The translations under genes were made by a program, and so were the position numbers. Of a stretch of DNA of 41,762 nucleotides, positions 1 to 7,529 are shown in pieces; within the stretch, counting starts at the first letter, position 1, and each line of letters begins with the position of its first letter. This DNA comes from Pseudomonadota bacterium. Its GTDB lineage: Bacteria > Pseudomonadota > Alphaproteobacteria > Rhizobiales > Beijerinckiaceae. The notes beneath the pieces are model-generated. The model was not told where the DNA came from, ran no database searches, and worked only from the letters and a program-made list of their open reading frames with translations. The stretch is taken from contig JAEWKH010000114.1 in the NCBI GenBank assembly GCA_023386155.1, positions 1-41,762 on the forward strand, given 5' to 3'.

Positions 1-1506
1 CACCCATCCTTTACGGACGGCACCTATGACGGCCGCTATCTCTTTGCCAACGACAAGGCGAACACCCGCGTCTGCCGCATCCGCCTCGACGTGATGAAGT
101 GCGACAAGATCATCCAGCTGCCGAACCAGCATACGGTGCATGGGCTGCGGGTTCAGAAATATCCTCGCACAGGCTACGTGTTCTGCAACGGCGAGGATCG
201 CGTTCCGATCCCGAATGACGGCAAGGTGCTCGACGATCCGAAGCAGTACCATTCCATCTTCACCGCCGTCGACGGCGACACCATGAAGGTGGCCTGGCAG
301 ATCATGGTCGACGGCAATCTCGACAACGTCGATGCCGATTATCAGGGCAAGTATGCCTGGGCGACCTGCTACAACTCGGAGGAAGGCGTCACGCTCGCCG
401 AGATGATGGCGAAGGAACAGGACTGGGTCGTCGTCTTCAACCTCAAGCGCATCGAGGAGGCGGTGAAGAACGGCGAGTTCGAGACCATCGGCGGCGTGCC
501 GGTCCTCGACGGACGTGCAGGTTCCAAGTTCACCCGCTACATCCCGGTGCCGAACAGCCCGCACGGCATCAACACCGCGCCTGACGGCATCCACTTCGTC
601 GCCAACGGCAAGCTCTCTCCGACCGTGACCGTCTTCGACGCGCGCAAGCTCGATGATCTGTTCGACGACAAGATCAAGCCACGCGACGTGGTCGTGGCGG
701 AGCCTGAGCTGGGCCTCGGCCCGCTGCACACCGCCTATGACGGCAAGGGCAACGCCTACACCACGTTGTTCCTCGACAGCCAGGTGGTGAAGTGGAACAT
801 CGATCTGGCCAAGCGTGCCTTCAAGGGAGAGAAGGTCAATCCCGTCATCCAGAAGCTCGATGTGCATTACCAGCCGGGCCACAACCACACCTCCATGGGA
901 CAGACCAAGGAGGCCGACGGCAAATGGCTGATCTCGCTGAACAAGTTCTCGAAGGACCGCTATCTCAATGTCGGCCCGCTCAAGCCCGAGAACGATCAGC
1001 TGATCGACATCTCCGGCGACCGGATGGTGCTCGTCCATGACGGCCCGAGCTTCGCGGAGCCGCACGACGCCACCCTGGTTCATCGATCCAAGATCAACCC
1101 GGTGCATGTGTGGAAGCGCGACGACCCGTTCTTCGCGGACGCCGTGCAGCAGGCCAAGGCCGATGGCGTGGACCTGATGACCGACTCGAAGGTGGTCCGT
1201 GACGGCAACAAGGTGCGGGTCTACATGACCTCGGCCGCGCCGGCCTTCGGCCTGGAGACCTTCCAGGTCAAGCAGGGCGACGAAGTGACGGTCTACGTCA
1301 CCAATATCGACGACGTCGAGGATCTGACCCACGGCTTCTGCGTCACCAACTACGGTGTCAACATGGAGGTCGCGCCTCAGGCCACGGCATCCGTGACGTT
1401 CACGGCGTCGAAACCAGGCGTATACTGGTACTACTGCTCCTGGTTCTGCCACGCGATGCACATGGAGATGAAGGGTCGCATGTTCGTCGAGCCGCAGGCA
1501 ACCTGA
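1..1506 (+). CDS. nosZ: Nitrous-oxide reductase NosZ, C-terminal part (5' end outside window)
   Basis: The reading frame is open from base 1, so the N-terminal part lies upstream and no true start is visible; the GTG at 91 is internal. NosZ reduces N2O to N2 in the periplasm, the last step of denitrification. The visible 501 residues hold the seven-bladed propeller, with histidine motifs typical of CuZ ligands (NSPHGIN, GPLHTAYDG, PGHNHTSMG, AEPHDA), followed by a cupredoxin domain with the CuA motif CSWFCHAMHMEM near the C-terminus and the upstream THGF histidine. Spacing to nosD is 4 bp. The nosZDFYLX order and presence of nosX indicate the Tat-exported (clade I) form, but the signal peptide is not in the window. 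Confidence 0.97.
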   Translation, partial: HPSFTDGTYDGRYLFANDKANTRVCRIRLDVMKCDKIIQLPNQHTVHGLRVQKYPRTGYVFCNGEDRVPIPNDGKVLDDPKQYHSIFTAVDGDTMKVAWQIMVDGNLDNVDADYQGKYAWATCYNSEEGVTLAEMMAKEQDWVVVFNLKRIEEAVKNGEFETIGGVPVLDGRAGSKFTRYIPVPNSPHGINTAPDGIHFVANGKLSPTVTVFDARKLDDLFDDKIKPRDVVVAEPELGLGPLHTAYDGKGNAYTTLFLDSQVVKWNIDLAKRAFKGEKVNPVIQKLDVHYQPGHNHTSMGQTKEADGKWLISLNKFSKDRYLNVGPLKPENDQLIDISGDRMVLVHDGPSFAEPHDATLVHRSKINPVHVWKRDDPFFADAVQQAKADGVDLMTDSKVVRDGNKVRVYMTSAAPAFGLETFQVKQGDEVTVYVTNIDDVEDLTHGFCVTNYGVNMEVAPQATASVTFTASKPGVYWYYCSWFCHAMHMEMKGRMFVEPQAT

Positions 1507-1510
1507 CGCC

Positions 1511-2908
1511 ATGGTCCGCATCCGCACCATCGTGCGCCTGGGGCTGGCGGTCTTCACCGCCAGCCTCGTCACGCCTGCCTGGGCGGAGCGGATCGCCGTT
1601 CCGCCCAGCGAAGGCAATCTCCAGGAATTCCTGAACAGGGCCGCGGACGGCGACATCATCGTCCTGCAGGCAGGCGAGCATCACGGTTCCATCCGGATCA
1701 CGCGCCGGCTGACGGTGGAAGGCGAGACCGGCGCGATTCTGACCGGACCGGGCACGGGAAGCGTCGTCACCGTCTCGGCCCCCGGAGCGATCGTGCGCGG
1801 ACTGACGATCCGCGGCTCGGGCACGAACCTGGAAAAGATGGATGCCGGCATCTTCGTCGAGAAGACAGCCACGGGCGCCGTCGTCGAGAAGAACCGGATC
1901 GAAGGCAACCTGTACGGCATCTACCTGCACGGAGCGGAGAATTCCGTTGCACGGGACAACACGATCATCGGGATCCAGGAAGGGCGCCTGAACGAAGCCG
2001 GCAACGGCATCTCGGTCTGGAATGCCGCCGGGGCCAAGGTGCTCGGCAACGATGTCCGCTTCGGTCGCGACGGCATCTTCGTCATCACGAGCAAGCGCAA
2101 CGTTTTCAGCGGCAACAGTTTCCGCGACCTGCGCTTTGCCATCCACTACATGTACACGAATGACAGCGAGGTCACAGACAATGTGTCGGTCAACAATGCG
2201 GTCGGCTTCGCGCTCATGTTCTCCAGCCGCCTGAAGATCACGGGAAATGTCTCGGACGGCGACCGGGATCATGGCTTCCTGTTCAACTACGCCAACGGCT
2301 CGCAGATCACGGGCAACATGGTGCTGGGACGCCTCCAGCCCGCCGAGCGCTGGGCCACGGCCGGCATGCGCAGCAAGGACGACAAGGAGCACGGCCTGCC
2401 TGCCGCCGACGCGGCCGAGGCGGTTCCGGGCGCGGACGCCCGTCCGGGTCCCACCAAGTGCGTGTTCATCTACAACGCCAACCAGAACCGTTTCCGCGAC
2501 AACTGGTTCGAGGGCTGCGAAATCGGCATCCATTTCACCGCTGGATCGGAGCGCAACGAGATGGTCGGCAACGCCTTCATCAGGAACCGCAACCAGGTGA
2601 AGTACGTCAGCACACGCTATCTCGACTGGTCCAAGGACGGGCGCGGCAATTACTGGAGCGACAATCCCGCCTTCGACCTGAACGGCGACGGAATCGGCGA
2701 CAATGCCTACCGCCCGAACGATCTCGTCGACAAGGTGCTCTGGACTGCGCCGCAGGCCAAGGTGCTGATGAACAGCCCCGCCGTGCAGGTGATCCGCTGG
2801 GCGCAGGCGCAGTTCCCGGCCCTGCTGCCGGGCGGCGTCGTCGACAGTCGCCCCCTCATGGCCCCGCCCGCGCGTCCGAAGCCGGTTGCGGAAGGGGGAC
2901 GCTCATGA
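1511..2908 (+). CDS. nosD: Periplasmic copper-site maturation protein NosD
   Basis: 465 residues. An N-terminal signal peptide is visible (basic MVRIRTIVR, hydrophobic core, cleavage near PAWA-ER). The body consists of right-handed beta-helix repeats rich in N, G and hydrophobic residues (patterns such as GNxxxGNxxxG and VxxNxxxG), characteristic of the NosD/carbohydrate-binding CASH family. NosD acts in the periplasm with the NosFY ABC transporter to assemble the CuZ sulfide-bridged cluster of NosZ. The ATG lies 4 bp after nosZ and the stop overlaps the nosF start (ATGA), so translation is probably coupled. Length is normal for the family. Confidence 0.96.
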   Translation: MVRIRTIVRLGLAVFTASLVTPAWAERIAVPPSEGNLQEFLNRAADGDIIVLQAGEHHGSIRITRRLTVEGETGAILTGPGTGSVVTVSAPGAIVRGLTIRGSGTNLEKMDAGIFVEKTATGAVVEKNRIEGNLYGIYLHGAENSVARDNTIIGIQEGRLNEAGNGISVWNAAGAKVLGNDVRFGRDGIFVITSKRNVFSGNSFRDLRFAIHYMYTNDSEVTDNVSVNNAVGFALMFSSRLKITGNVSDGDRDHGFLFNYANGSQITGNMVLGRLQPAERWATAGMRSKDDKEHGLPAADAAEAVPGADARPGPTKCVFIYNANQNRFRDNWFEGCEIGIHFTAGSERNEMVGNAFIRNRNQVKYVSTRYLDWSKDGRGNYWSDNPAFDLNGDGIGDNAYRPNDLVDKVLWTAPQAKVLMNSPAVQVIRWAQAQFPALLPGGVVDSRPLMAPPARPKPVAEGGRS

Positions 2909-3825
2909 AGAATACGGTCGAGATCCGCAACGTCGTCAAGCGCTTCGGCCAGGTGAAGGCGGTGCGCGACGTCTCGTTCGAGTTGCCCGAGGGCGAGACG
3001 GTGGCGCTCGTCGGCCACAACGGCGCCGGCAAGACCACCCTGATGAAGCTCATGCTGGGCCTGATCCGGCCCACCAGCGGCACTATCAGCGTGCTCGGCG
3101 ACGATCCGGCGGCGGGCGAGTTCGAGGGTCGGCGGCGGCTCGGCTACCTGCCCGAGAACGTCTCGTTCAACGCGGCTCTCACGGGCCACGAGACGCTGGC
3201 CTTCTATGCCCGCCTCAAGCGGGAGCCGGTGAAGTCGACCGGTGCGCTTCTCGACCGGGTCGGCCTTTCGCATGCGGCCAACCGGCGTGTCGGCACCTAT
3301 TCCAAGGGCATGCGCCAGCGTCTCGGCCTGGCCCAGGCCCTGCTGGGCGAGCCGCGCGTGCTCCTGCTCGACGAGCCGACCACCGGCCTCGACCCGGCCC
3401 TGCGCCACAGCTTCTACGAGATCGTCGAGGAACTGCGCGGGCGCGGAGCGACGGTGCTGCTGTCCTCGCACGCCCTGACGGAGCTGGAAGAGCGCGCCGG
3501 CCGCGTCATCATCATGAACCGCGGGATCAAGGTCGCCGACGGCACCCTCGACGAGCTGCGCCGCATTGCCCAGTTGCCGACCCGTATCCGCCTGAAAGTC
3601 ACCGATGCGGGTCTCGCCAACGTGCCGAACTGGCTCGGCGCCGTGGAGGGATGGCGCCGGGTCAATGGTCATATGGTCGAGATCGACGCCGCGCCCGAGC
3701 GGAAGATCGAGCTGCTGCGCCGCGCGACCGACGAAGGAGCGCCTGTCGAGGATCTGGACGTGATCCAGCCGACCCTGGACGAGCTTTACGCTCACTTCCT
3801 TCTGTCGCAGGAGGCCGCGCGATGA
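2905..3825 (+). CDS. nosF: ABC transporter ATP-binding protein NosF
   Basis: 306 residues. The ATPase of the NosFY transporter needed for NosZ copper-sulfur cluster assembly. Visible motifs: Walker A GHNGAGKTT, signature YSKGMRQRLGLAQ, Walker B VLLLDEPTTGLDP, and switch histidine LSSHAL. The ATG at 2905 overlaps the nosD stop by 4 bp; longer frames running through from nosD DNA are not used because this start gives the canonical N-terminus (MKNTVEIRNVVKRFG). The stop overlaps the nosY start in the same ATGA fashion. About 85 C-terminal residues after the ATPase core follow the usual NosF regulatory extension. Confidence 0.96.
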   Translation: MKNTVEIRNVVKRFGQVKAVRDVSFELPEGETVALVGHNGAGKTTLMKLMLGLIRPTSGTISVLGDDPAAGEFEGRRRLGYLPENVSFNAALTGHETLAFYARLKREPVKSTGALLDRVGLSHAANRRVGTYSKGMRQRLGLAQALLGEPRVLLLDEPTTGLDPALRHSFYEIVEELRGRGATVLLSSHALTELEERAGRVIIMNRGIKVADGTLDELRRIAQLPTRIRLKVTDAGLANVPNWLGAVEGWRRVNGHMVEIDAAPERKIELLRRATDEGAPVEDLDVIQPTLDELYAHFLLSQEAAR

Positions 3826-4652
3826 GAAACATCCTGATCGTCGCACGCAAGGAAATCCAGGAGGGCTTGCGCAACCGCTGGGTCCTCGCCACGACCCTGC
3901 TGCTCGCGGGCCTCGCCCTTTCGCTGACCTTCCTCGGAAGCGCTCCCACGGGCACCGTGGGCGTGCGGGCGCTCGACGTAGTGATCGTCAGCCTCTCCAG
4001 CCTCACAATCTTCCTGCTGCCGCTGATCGCGCTGCTGATCTCGCACGATGCCATCGTGGGCGAGATGGAGCGCGGCACCATGCTGCTGCTGCTGAGCTAC
4101 CCGGTCGGGCGCTGGCAGGTGCTGCTCGGCAAGTTCGTGGGCCACCTGTCCATCCTGGCCTTCGCGACGCTGCTGGGCTACGGCGCGGCCGCGGCCGCTC
4201 TCGCGGCGACGGGCGCGGAGATCGACGCGGAAAGCTGGGTTGCCTTCGCGACCATGATCGGCTCCTCGATCCTGCTCGGTGCCGCCTTCATCGCCGTTGG
4301 CTACCTGGTCAGCGCCCTGGTGCGGGAACGCGGCACGGCGGGCGGCATCGCCGTCGGCATCTGGCTGGTGTTCGTTCTGATCTACGACATGGCCCTGCTC
4401 GGCCTGCTCGTGGTCGACCAGGGGCAAATGCTCTCGGGCGGGCTCCTCAACGCCCTTCTGCTGCTCAACCCCGCCGACGCCTACCGCCTGTTCAACCTGA
4501 CGGGATCCGCGGGCGTCAGCGCCTTCTCCGGCATGGCCGGGGTGGCCCAGAACGCCACCTTGAGCCCCCTCACCCTTCTTGCCGCGCTCGCCGCCTGGGC
4601 TCTCGTTCCCCTGGCGCTGGCAGCGCTCGCTTTCTCCAGGAGAGAACTATGA
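3822..4652 (+). CDS. nosY: ABC transporter permease NosY
   Basis: 276 residues of mostly membrane protein. About six hydrophobic segments can be seen: near residues 21-38, 48-68, 100-125, 140-165, 175-200 and 250-270. The cytoplasmic N-terminus (MRNILIVARKEIQEGLRNRW) is the typical ABC-2 coupling segment, and EMERGTMLLLLSYPVGRWQ is the conserved cytoplasmic loop of this permease group. It pairs with NosF and engages NosD to deliver a sulfur species for CuZ. The ATG overlaps the nosF stop by 4 bp and its stop overlaps nosL by 4 bp, so stoichiometric expression is likely. Confidence 0.95.
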   Translation: MRNILIVARKEIQEGLRNRWVLATTLLLAGLALSLTFLGSAPTGTVGVRALDVVIVSLSSLTIFLLPLIALLISHDAIVGEMERGTMLLLLSYPVGRWQVLLGKFVGHLSILAFATLLGYGAAAAALAATGAEIDAESWVAFATMIGSSILLGAAFIAVGYLVSALVRERGTAGGIAVGIWLVFVLIYDMALLGLLVVDQGQMLSGGLLNALLLLNPADAYRLFNLTGSAGVSAFSGMAGVAQNATLSPLTLLAALAAWALVPLALAALAFSRREL

Positions 4653-5239
4653 GAAAGATCGTCCTCCTCGCCGCGTTCGCGGGTGCGCTCGTCCTGTCGG
4701 GATGCAACGACCAGAAGACGGCCGAGGCCCCGCCGCCTCCGCAGGAGATGACGGACGCAGCCATCGGTCGCTACTGCGGCATGAACGTGATGGAGCACCC
4801 CGGCCCCAAGGGACAGATCATCCTGGCGAGCCAGAAGGAGGCGGTCTGGTTCTCGTCGGCGCGGGACGCGATCTCGTTCACCCTGCTGCCCGAGGAGCCC
4901 AAGGACATCCGCGCGATCTACGTCTCCGACATGGCCAAGGCGTCGAACTGGGAGGAGCCCGGGGCGACGAACTGGGTCGACGCCAGGCAGGCCTCGTTCG
5001 TGATCGGCAGCCGCCTGAAGGGCGGCATGGGAGGCGATGAGGCGGTGCCGTTCTCCGACAAGGCCGCTGCCGACAGGTTCGCTGCCGAGAACGGCGGGCG
5101 CGTCGTAGCCTTCTCGGAGGTGCCGAAGGATTATGTCCTGGGCGGAACGGCGGAAACGACGAGCTCCGTCGAGGAGGGCCATTCCGGCCATGCCGGTCAT
5201 GGCGCTCCTGCCGCACCGAAGGACGCTCACGCCCATTAG
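4649..5239 (+). CDS. nosL: Copper chaperone lipoprotein NosL
   Basis: 196 residues. The N-terminus is a lipoprotein signal with lipobox LVLSGC, so the mature protein should be acylated and membrane-anchored in the periplasm. The NosL copper motif CGMNVMEHPGPKGQI is present just after the signal. NosL delivers Cu(I) to apo-NosZ or to NosD. The last 30 residues form a His-rich tail (HSGHAGHG and DAHAH), probably an extra metal-binding segment; such tails vary between NosL proteins. The start overlaps the nosY stop; nosX follows after 10 bp. Confidence 0.95.
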   Translation: MRKIVLLAAFAGALVLSGCNDQKTAEAPPPPQEMTDAAIGRYCGMNVMEHPGPKGQIILASQKEAVWFSSARDAISFTLLPEEPKDIRAIYVSDMAKASNWEEPGATNWVDARQASFVIGSRLKGGMGGDEAVPFSDKAAADRFAAENGGRVVAFSEVPKDYVLGGTAETTSSVEEGHSGHAGHGAPAAPKDAHAH

Positions 5240-5249
5240 AGATTTCCTC

Positions 5250-6245
5250 ATGACACGTCACCTCTCCCGCCGCCGCTTCATCGGCGTCACCGCAGCCGCG
5301 GCCGGCCTGGGCCTCTTGCCGTTCGGGCGCGTGGCGCGCGCCGAGGGCCACCTGGTCACATGGCGCGGCCAGGCCATGGGCGCAGTGGCGACGCTGCAGG
5401 TGCATCATCACGACCGGGCCGTCGCCGAGCGCCTGATCGAGCGCTCGCTCGCCGAGGTCCGTCGCCTGGAGGCGGTGTTCAGCCTCTACCGCACGGATTC
5501 CGCCCTGGTGGCCTTGAACAGGCAGGGCATCCTGGTCGCCCCGCCCCGGGACCTCGTCGCGCTGCTGTCCGAATGCCGCCGCTGCTGGACATTGACCGGT
5601 GAAACGTTCGACCCGACCGTGCAGGCGCTGTGGACCCTCTACCACGATCATTTCTCCAAACCCGATGCCGATCCGGACGGACCGCCCGAATCCGCGCTCC
5701 GCGAAGCCATGGAGCGGGTCGGGTTCGGCCACGTGATATTCGATGCGGACAGGATCGCCTTCGGCAAGCGTGGAATGAGGCTGACCCTCAACGGCATCGC
5801 GCAGGGCTACATGACCGACCGGGTGGTCGACGTCCTGCGCGCGGGCGGCATCGAAAGCAGCCTCGTCGACATGGGCGAGCCCCGGGCCGTGGGCACCCGC
5901 CCGACCGGCGAGCCGTGGCGCGTCGGCATCGCCGACCCCGACCATCCCGAGCAGATCGGCGGCACTCTGGAGGCTGTCGACAAAGCGGTTGCGACCTCCG
6001 GGGCCTACGGCTTCCGCTTCGATCCGGCTGGCCGCTTCAACCATCTGGTCGATCCAAAGACGGGACGCGCGACGAGCCGTTACAAGAGCGTCACGACCGT
6101 GATGCCGAATGCGACGCTCGCGGATGCCCTGTCGACCGCGTTCAGCCTCATGCCCGAAGAGGGAATCGCCCGCGTCCTTGGGAAGGAAGGTGGCGAAGTC
6201 AGGCTCGTCACCGCTGCAGGAAAAGCCCGCGTCCTGACAGGCTGA
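5250..6245 (+). CDS. nosX: ApbE-like FAD:protein FMN transferase NosX
   Basis: 331 residues from the ATG at 5250. An in-frame opening further upstream lies inside nosL and is not used, because this start gives a clean twin-arginine signal (SRRRFIGVTAAAAG, cleavage near ARA-EG). The rest is an ApbE domain: early GQAMGAV, then TGETFDPTVQALW, LNGIAQGYMTDRVVD and the C-terminal VDPKTGRATSRYKSVTTV. NosX transfers FMN to the periplasmic domain of NosR, which supplies electrons to NosZ. NosR is not in the window and would be expected upstream of nosZ. This is the last gene of the operon; a palindromic repeat separates it from the convergent regulator gene. Confidence 0.94.
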   Translation: MTRHLSRRRFIGVTAAAAGLGLLPFGRVARAEGHLVTWRGQAMGAVATLQVHHHDRAVAERLIERSLAEVRRLEAVFSLYRTDSALVALNRQGILVAPPRDLVALLSECRRCWTLTGETFDPTVQALWTLYHDHFSKPDADPDGPPESALREAMERVGFGHVIFDADRIAFGKRGMRLTLNGIAQGYMTDRVVDVLRAGGIESSLVDMGEPRAVGTRPTGEPWRVGIADPDHPEQIGGTLEAVDKAVATSGAYGFRFDPAGRFNHLVDPKTGRATSRYKSVTTVMPNATLADALSTAFSLMPEEGIARVLGKEGGEVRLVTAAGKARVLTG

Positions 6246-6307
6246 CGGGCGGCTCCGCAGGCCATATCGCGCGACGGTATGCCTGCCTCCGATTGTTGAG
6301 AATCTAT

Positions 6308-6354
6308 CGCAACGTGCGAAAAAGCGGGTCCACTTTTGCGTCCGGCGCTCTAGC
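6308..6354. repeat. Degenerate copy of a palindromic dispersed repeat
   Basis: An imperfect inverted repeat around the core GTGCGAAAAAGCGGGTCCAC, followed by ACTTTTGCG. It resembles the better copy at 7595-7643 and a family of GTGCGAAAAAGTGG palindromes scattered through Hyphomicrobiales genomes. It lies between convergent nosX and the Crp/Fnr gene and overlaps the last codon and stop of the latter, so it may also act as a transcription end on both strands. Confidence 0.7.
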
Positions 6355-7078
6355 CCCTCGCCCGGCGCCGATGGCTCCGCCTTACCTGCGGCTGGGGTGG
6401 ATTGTCCTTGTAAAGGATCCGCGCCACGGCCTCCACGTCGGCAATCACCAGCCGTCGGCGGGAGCGCCGGATCTGGCGCTGGGCCTCCCAGTTGCGGAGT
6501 GTCCGGCTCACGGTCGGCAGGGTGCTTCCGATCAGATCGGCGAGGTCCTGACGGCTGACGGGGAATGGAATCTCGATCCCTTCCGGAGCCGGCCTGCCGA
6601 ACCTCTCGACGAGCTTGAGAACCGCATGCACGAGACGGTGCTCGACGGGTTCGCCCGAAAGATCCCGCACCCGGTCCTCCATCTCCCGCAGGCGTGCCTC
6701 GAGATCGCGGATCACGTTCAGGGCCACCTGAGGATGGCGGTCGACGATGGCCCTGAGAACGGGCGCCGGCCATTGGAGCTCTTCGCATTCCGTGATGGCG
6801 ACAGCATCGACCGGGTAGAACCTGTCGAGAAGTGCCGGGCTGCCGAAGACCTCGCCCGGCCCGATATACTTGACGACGACCCGGGAGCCTTGCGGCGTCG
6901 ACTGCACGAGCTGAGCGACGCCTGAGACGAGAACATGGACAGCCTGGGCCGGCTGCCCAGCCGAGAAAAGCACCGTACTGGCCGCGAGAGACCGCCGCCT
7001 CGCCTGACGCAGCAGGTCTTTCGCAACGCTCTCATCGAGACCCTGGAGCAGCCCTATGGACAATGCCTTATCGTCCAT
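6350..7078 (-). CDS. Crp/Fnr-family transcriptional regulator (NnrR/DNR-like)
   Basis: 242 residues from the ATG at 7078, chosen for its strong ribosome site (GGGAGG). An N-terminal cyclic-nucleotide-type beta roll (about residues 15-120; FSAGQPAQAVHVLVSGVAQL) is followed by a dimer helix and a C-terminal winged helix with SRQDLADLIGSTLPTVSRTL (about 170-190). There is no N-terminal cysteine cluster; the only cysteine seen is in ITECEEL, so it is not an iron-sulfur FNR. The recognition helix reads P-T-V-S-R where FNR and FixK have E-T-V-S-R, closer to NnrR/DNR nitric-oxide regulators (H-T-V-S-R). It overlaps the upstream small gene by 11 bp. Position beside nos and an NnrS-like gene suggests control of denitrification; the inducer is unknown. 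Confidence 0.88.
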   Translation of the reverse strand: MDDKALSIGLLQGLDESVAKDLLRQARRRSLAASTVLFSAGQPAQAVHVLVSGVAQLVQSTPQGSRVVVKYIGPGEVFGSPALLDRFYPVDAVAITECEELQWPAPVLRAIVDRHPQVALNVIRDLEARLREMEDRVRDLSGEPVEHRLVHAVLKLVERFGRPAPEGIEIPFPVSRQDLADLIGSTLPTVSRTLRNWEAQRQIRRSRRRLVIADVEAVARILYKDNPPQPQVRRSHRRRARG

Positions 7079-7460
7079 CGTGGCCTCCCGACCCGAAGGT
7101 CGGGTCCTTCCCCGATGCAAGGCTCCTGGCCCTCATCATATCCTCCGCGCCGCACGCGGCCGCGAGACCGATATCCGCGAAAAGGAAGGCGATTTCATCG
7201 AAGACGCCGAGATCCGTCTCGTCGAGCCTCACCGTATCGAGCTCGCTGACGAGTTCGAGGAGTGCGGCAATGCGTTCGGCCTGGTGCCGTGCATCCAGGA
7301 TCAGGGCGCGGACCTGCCGACGGTTCTCGAGCGCCTCGAAGCGCTCGAGGGCATCGTCGACCTTGCTGCGGCACCTGCAATCCAGTTCGAGCGTGTCCAG
7401 AACGGCACGAACGCGATCCAGGAGATGTGACGGCGTCTGCTTGGTCGCCCGCTCTTCCAT
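7068..7460 (-). CDS. Hypothetical protein, 130 aa, co-transcribed with the Crp/Fnr regulator
   Basis: I do not recognise this family. The ATG at 7460 has a moderate ribosome site (AGGAA). The protein is soluble, mostly helical and acidic in the middle, with a run of leucine and charged residues (about 20-95, SHLLDRVRAVLDTLELD through LLELVSELDTVRLDETDLG) that could form a helical bundle or coiled coil. Cysteines occur as DCRC near residue 28 and one near residue 103. It overlaps the regulator gene by 11 bp, so the two are almost certainly one operon, preceded by a perfect FNR-type palindrome at 7516-7529. A partner or sensor for the regulator is a possible but unproven role. Confidence 0.72.
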   Translation of the reverse strand: MEERATKQTPSHLLDRVRAVLDTLELDCRCRSKVDDALERFEALENRRQVRALILDARHQAERIAALLELVSELDTVRLDETDLGVFDEIAFLFADIGLAAACGAEDMMRARSLASGKDPTFGSGGHDGR

Positions 7461-7515
7461 TCGGGATTCCTACTGGTTGGCTGGAGCAGAAGGACATATC
7501 GGGCCGCGCTCCTCA

Positions 7516-7529
7516 TTGAGCTAGCTCAA
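7516..7529. promoter_or_regulatory. FNR/FixK-type box TTGAGCTAGCTCAA
   Basis: A perfect 14-bp palindrome matching TTGA-N6-TCAA. Its centre is about 62 bp upstream of the start codon at 7460 on the minus strand, a fitting place for an activator site. It overlaps the stop codon of the upstream NnrS-like gene. The binder could be a FixK/FNR protein encoded elsewhere, or the downstream regulator acting on its own promoter. Confidence 0.75.

Noticed and set aside
1400..2533. Long minus-strand open frame across nosD
   Set aside because: High GC content gives long antisense frames. NosD on the plus strand has clear family features; the antisense product is Arg/Asp/Ala-rich without any motif.
4878..6788. 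636-codon minus-strand frame across nosL, nosX and the regulator gene
   Set aside because: Runs antisense to two recognised genes and out of frame with the regulator gene; composition is typical of a shadow frame.
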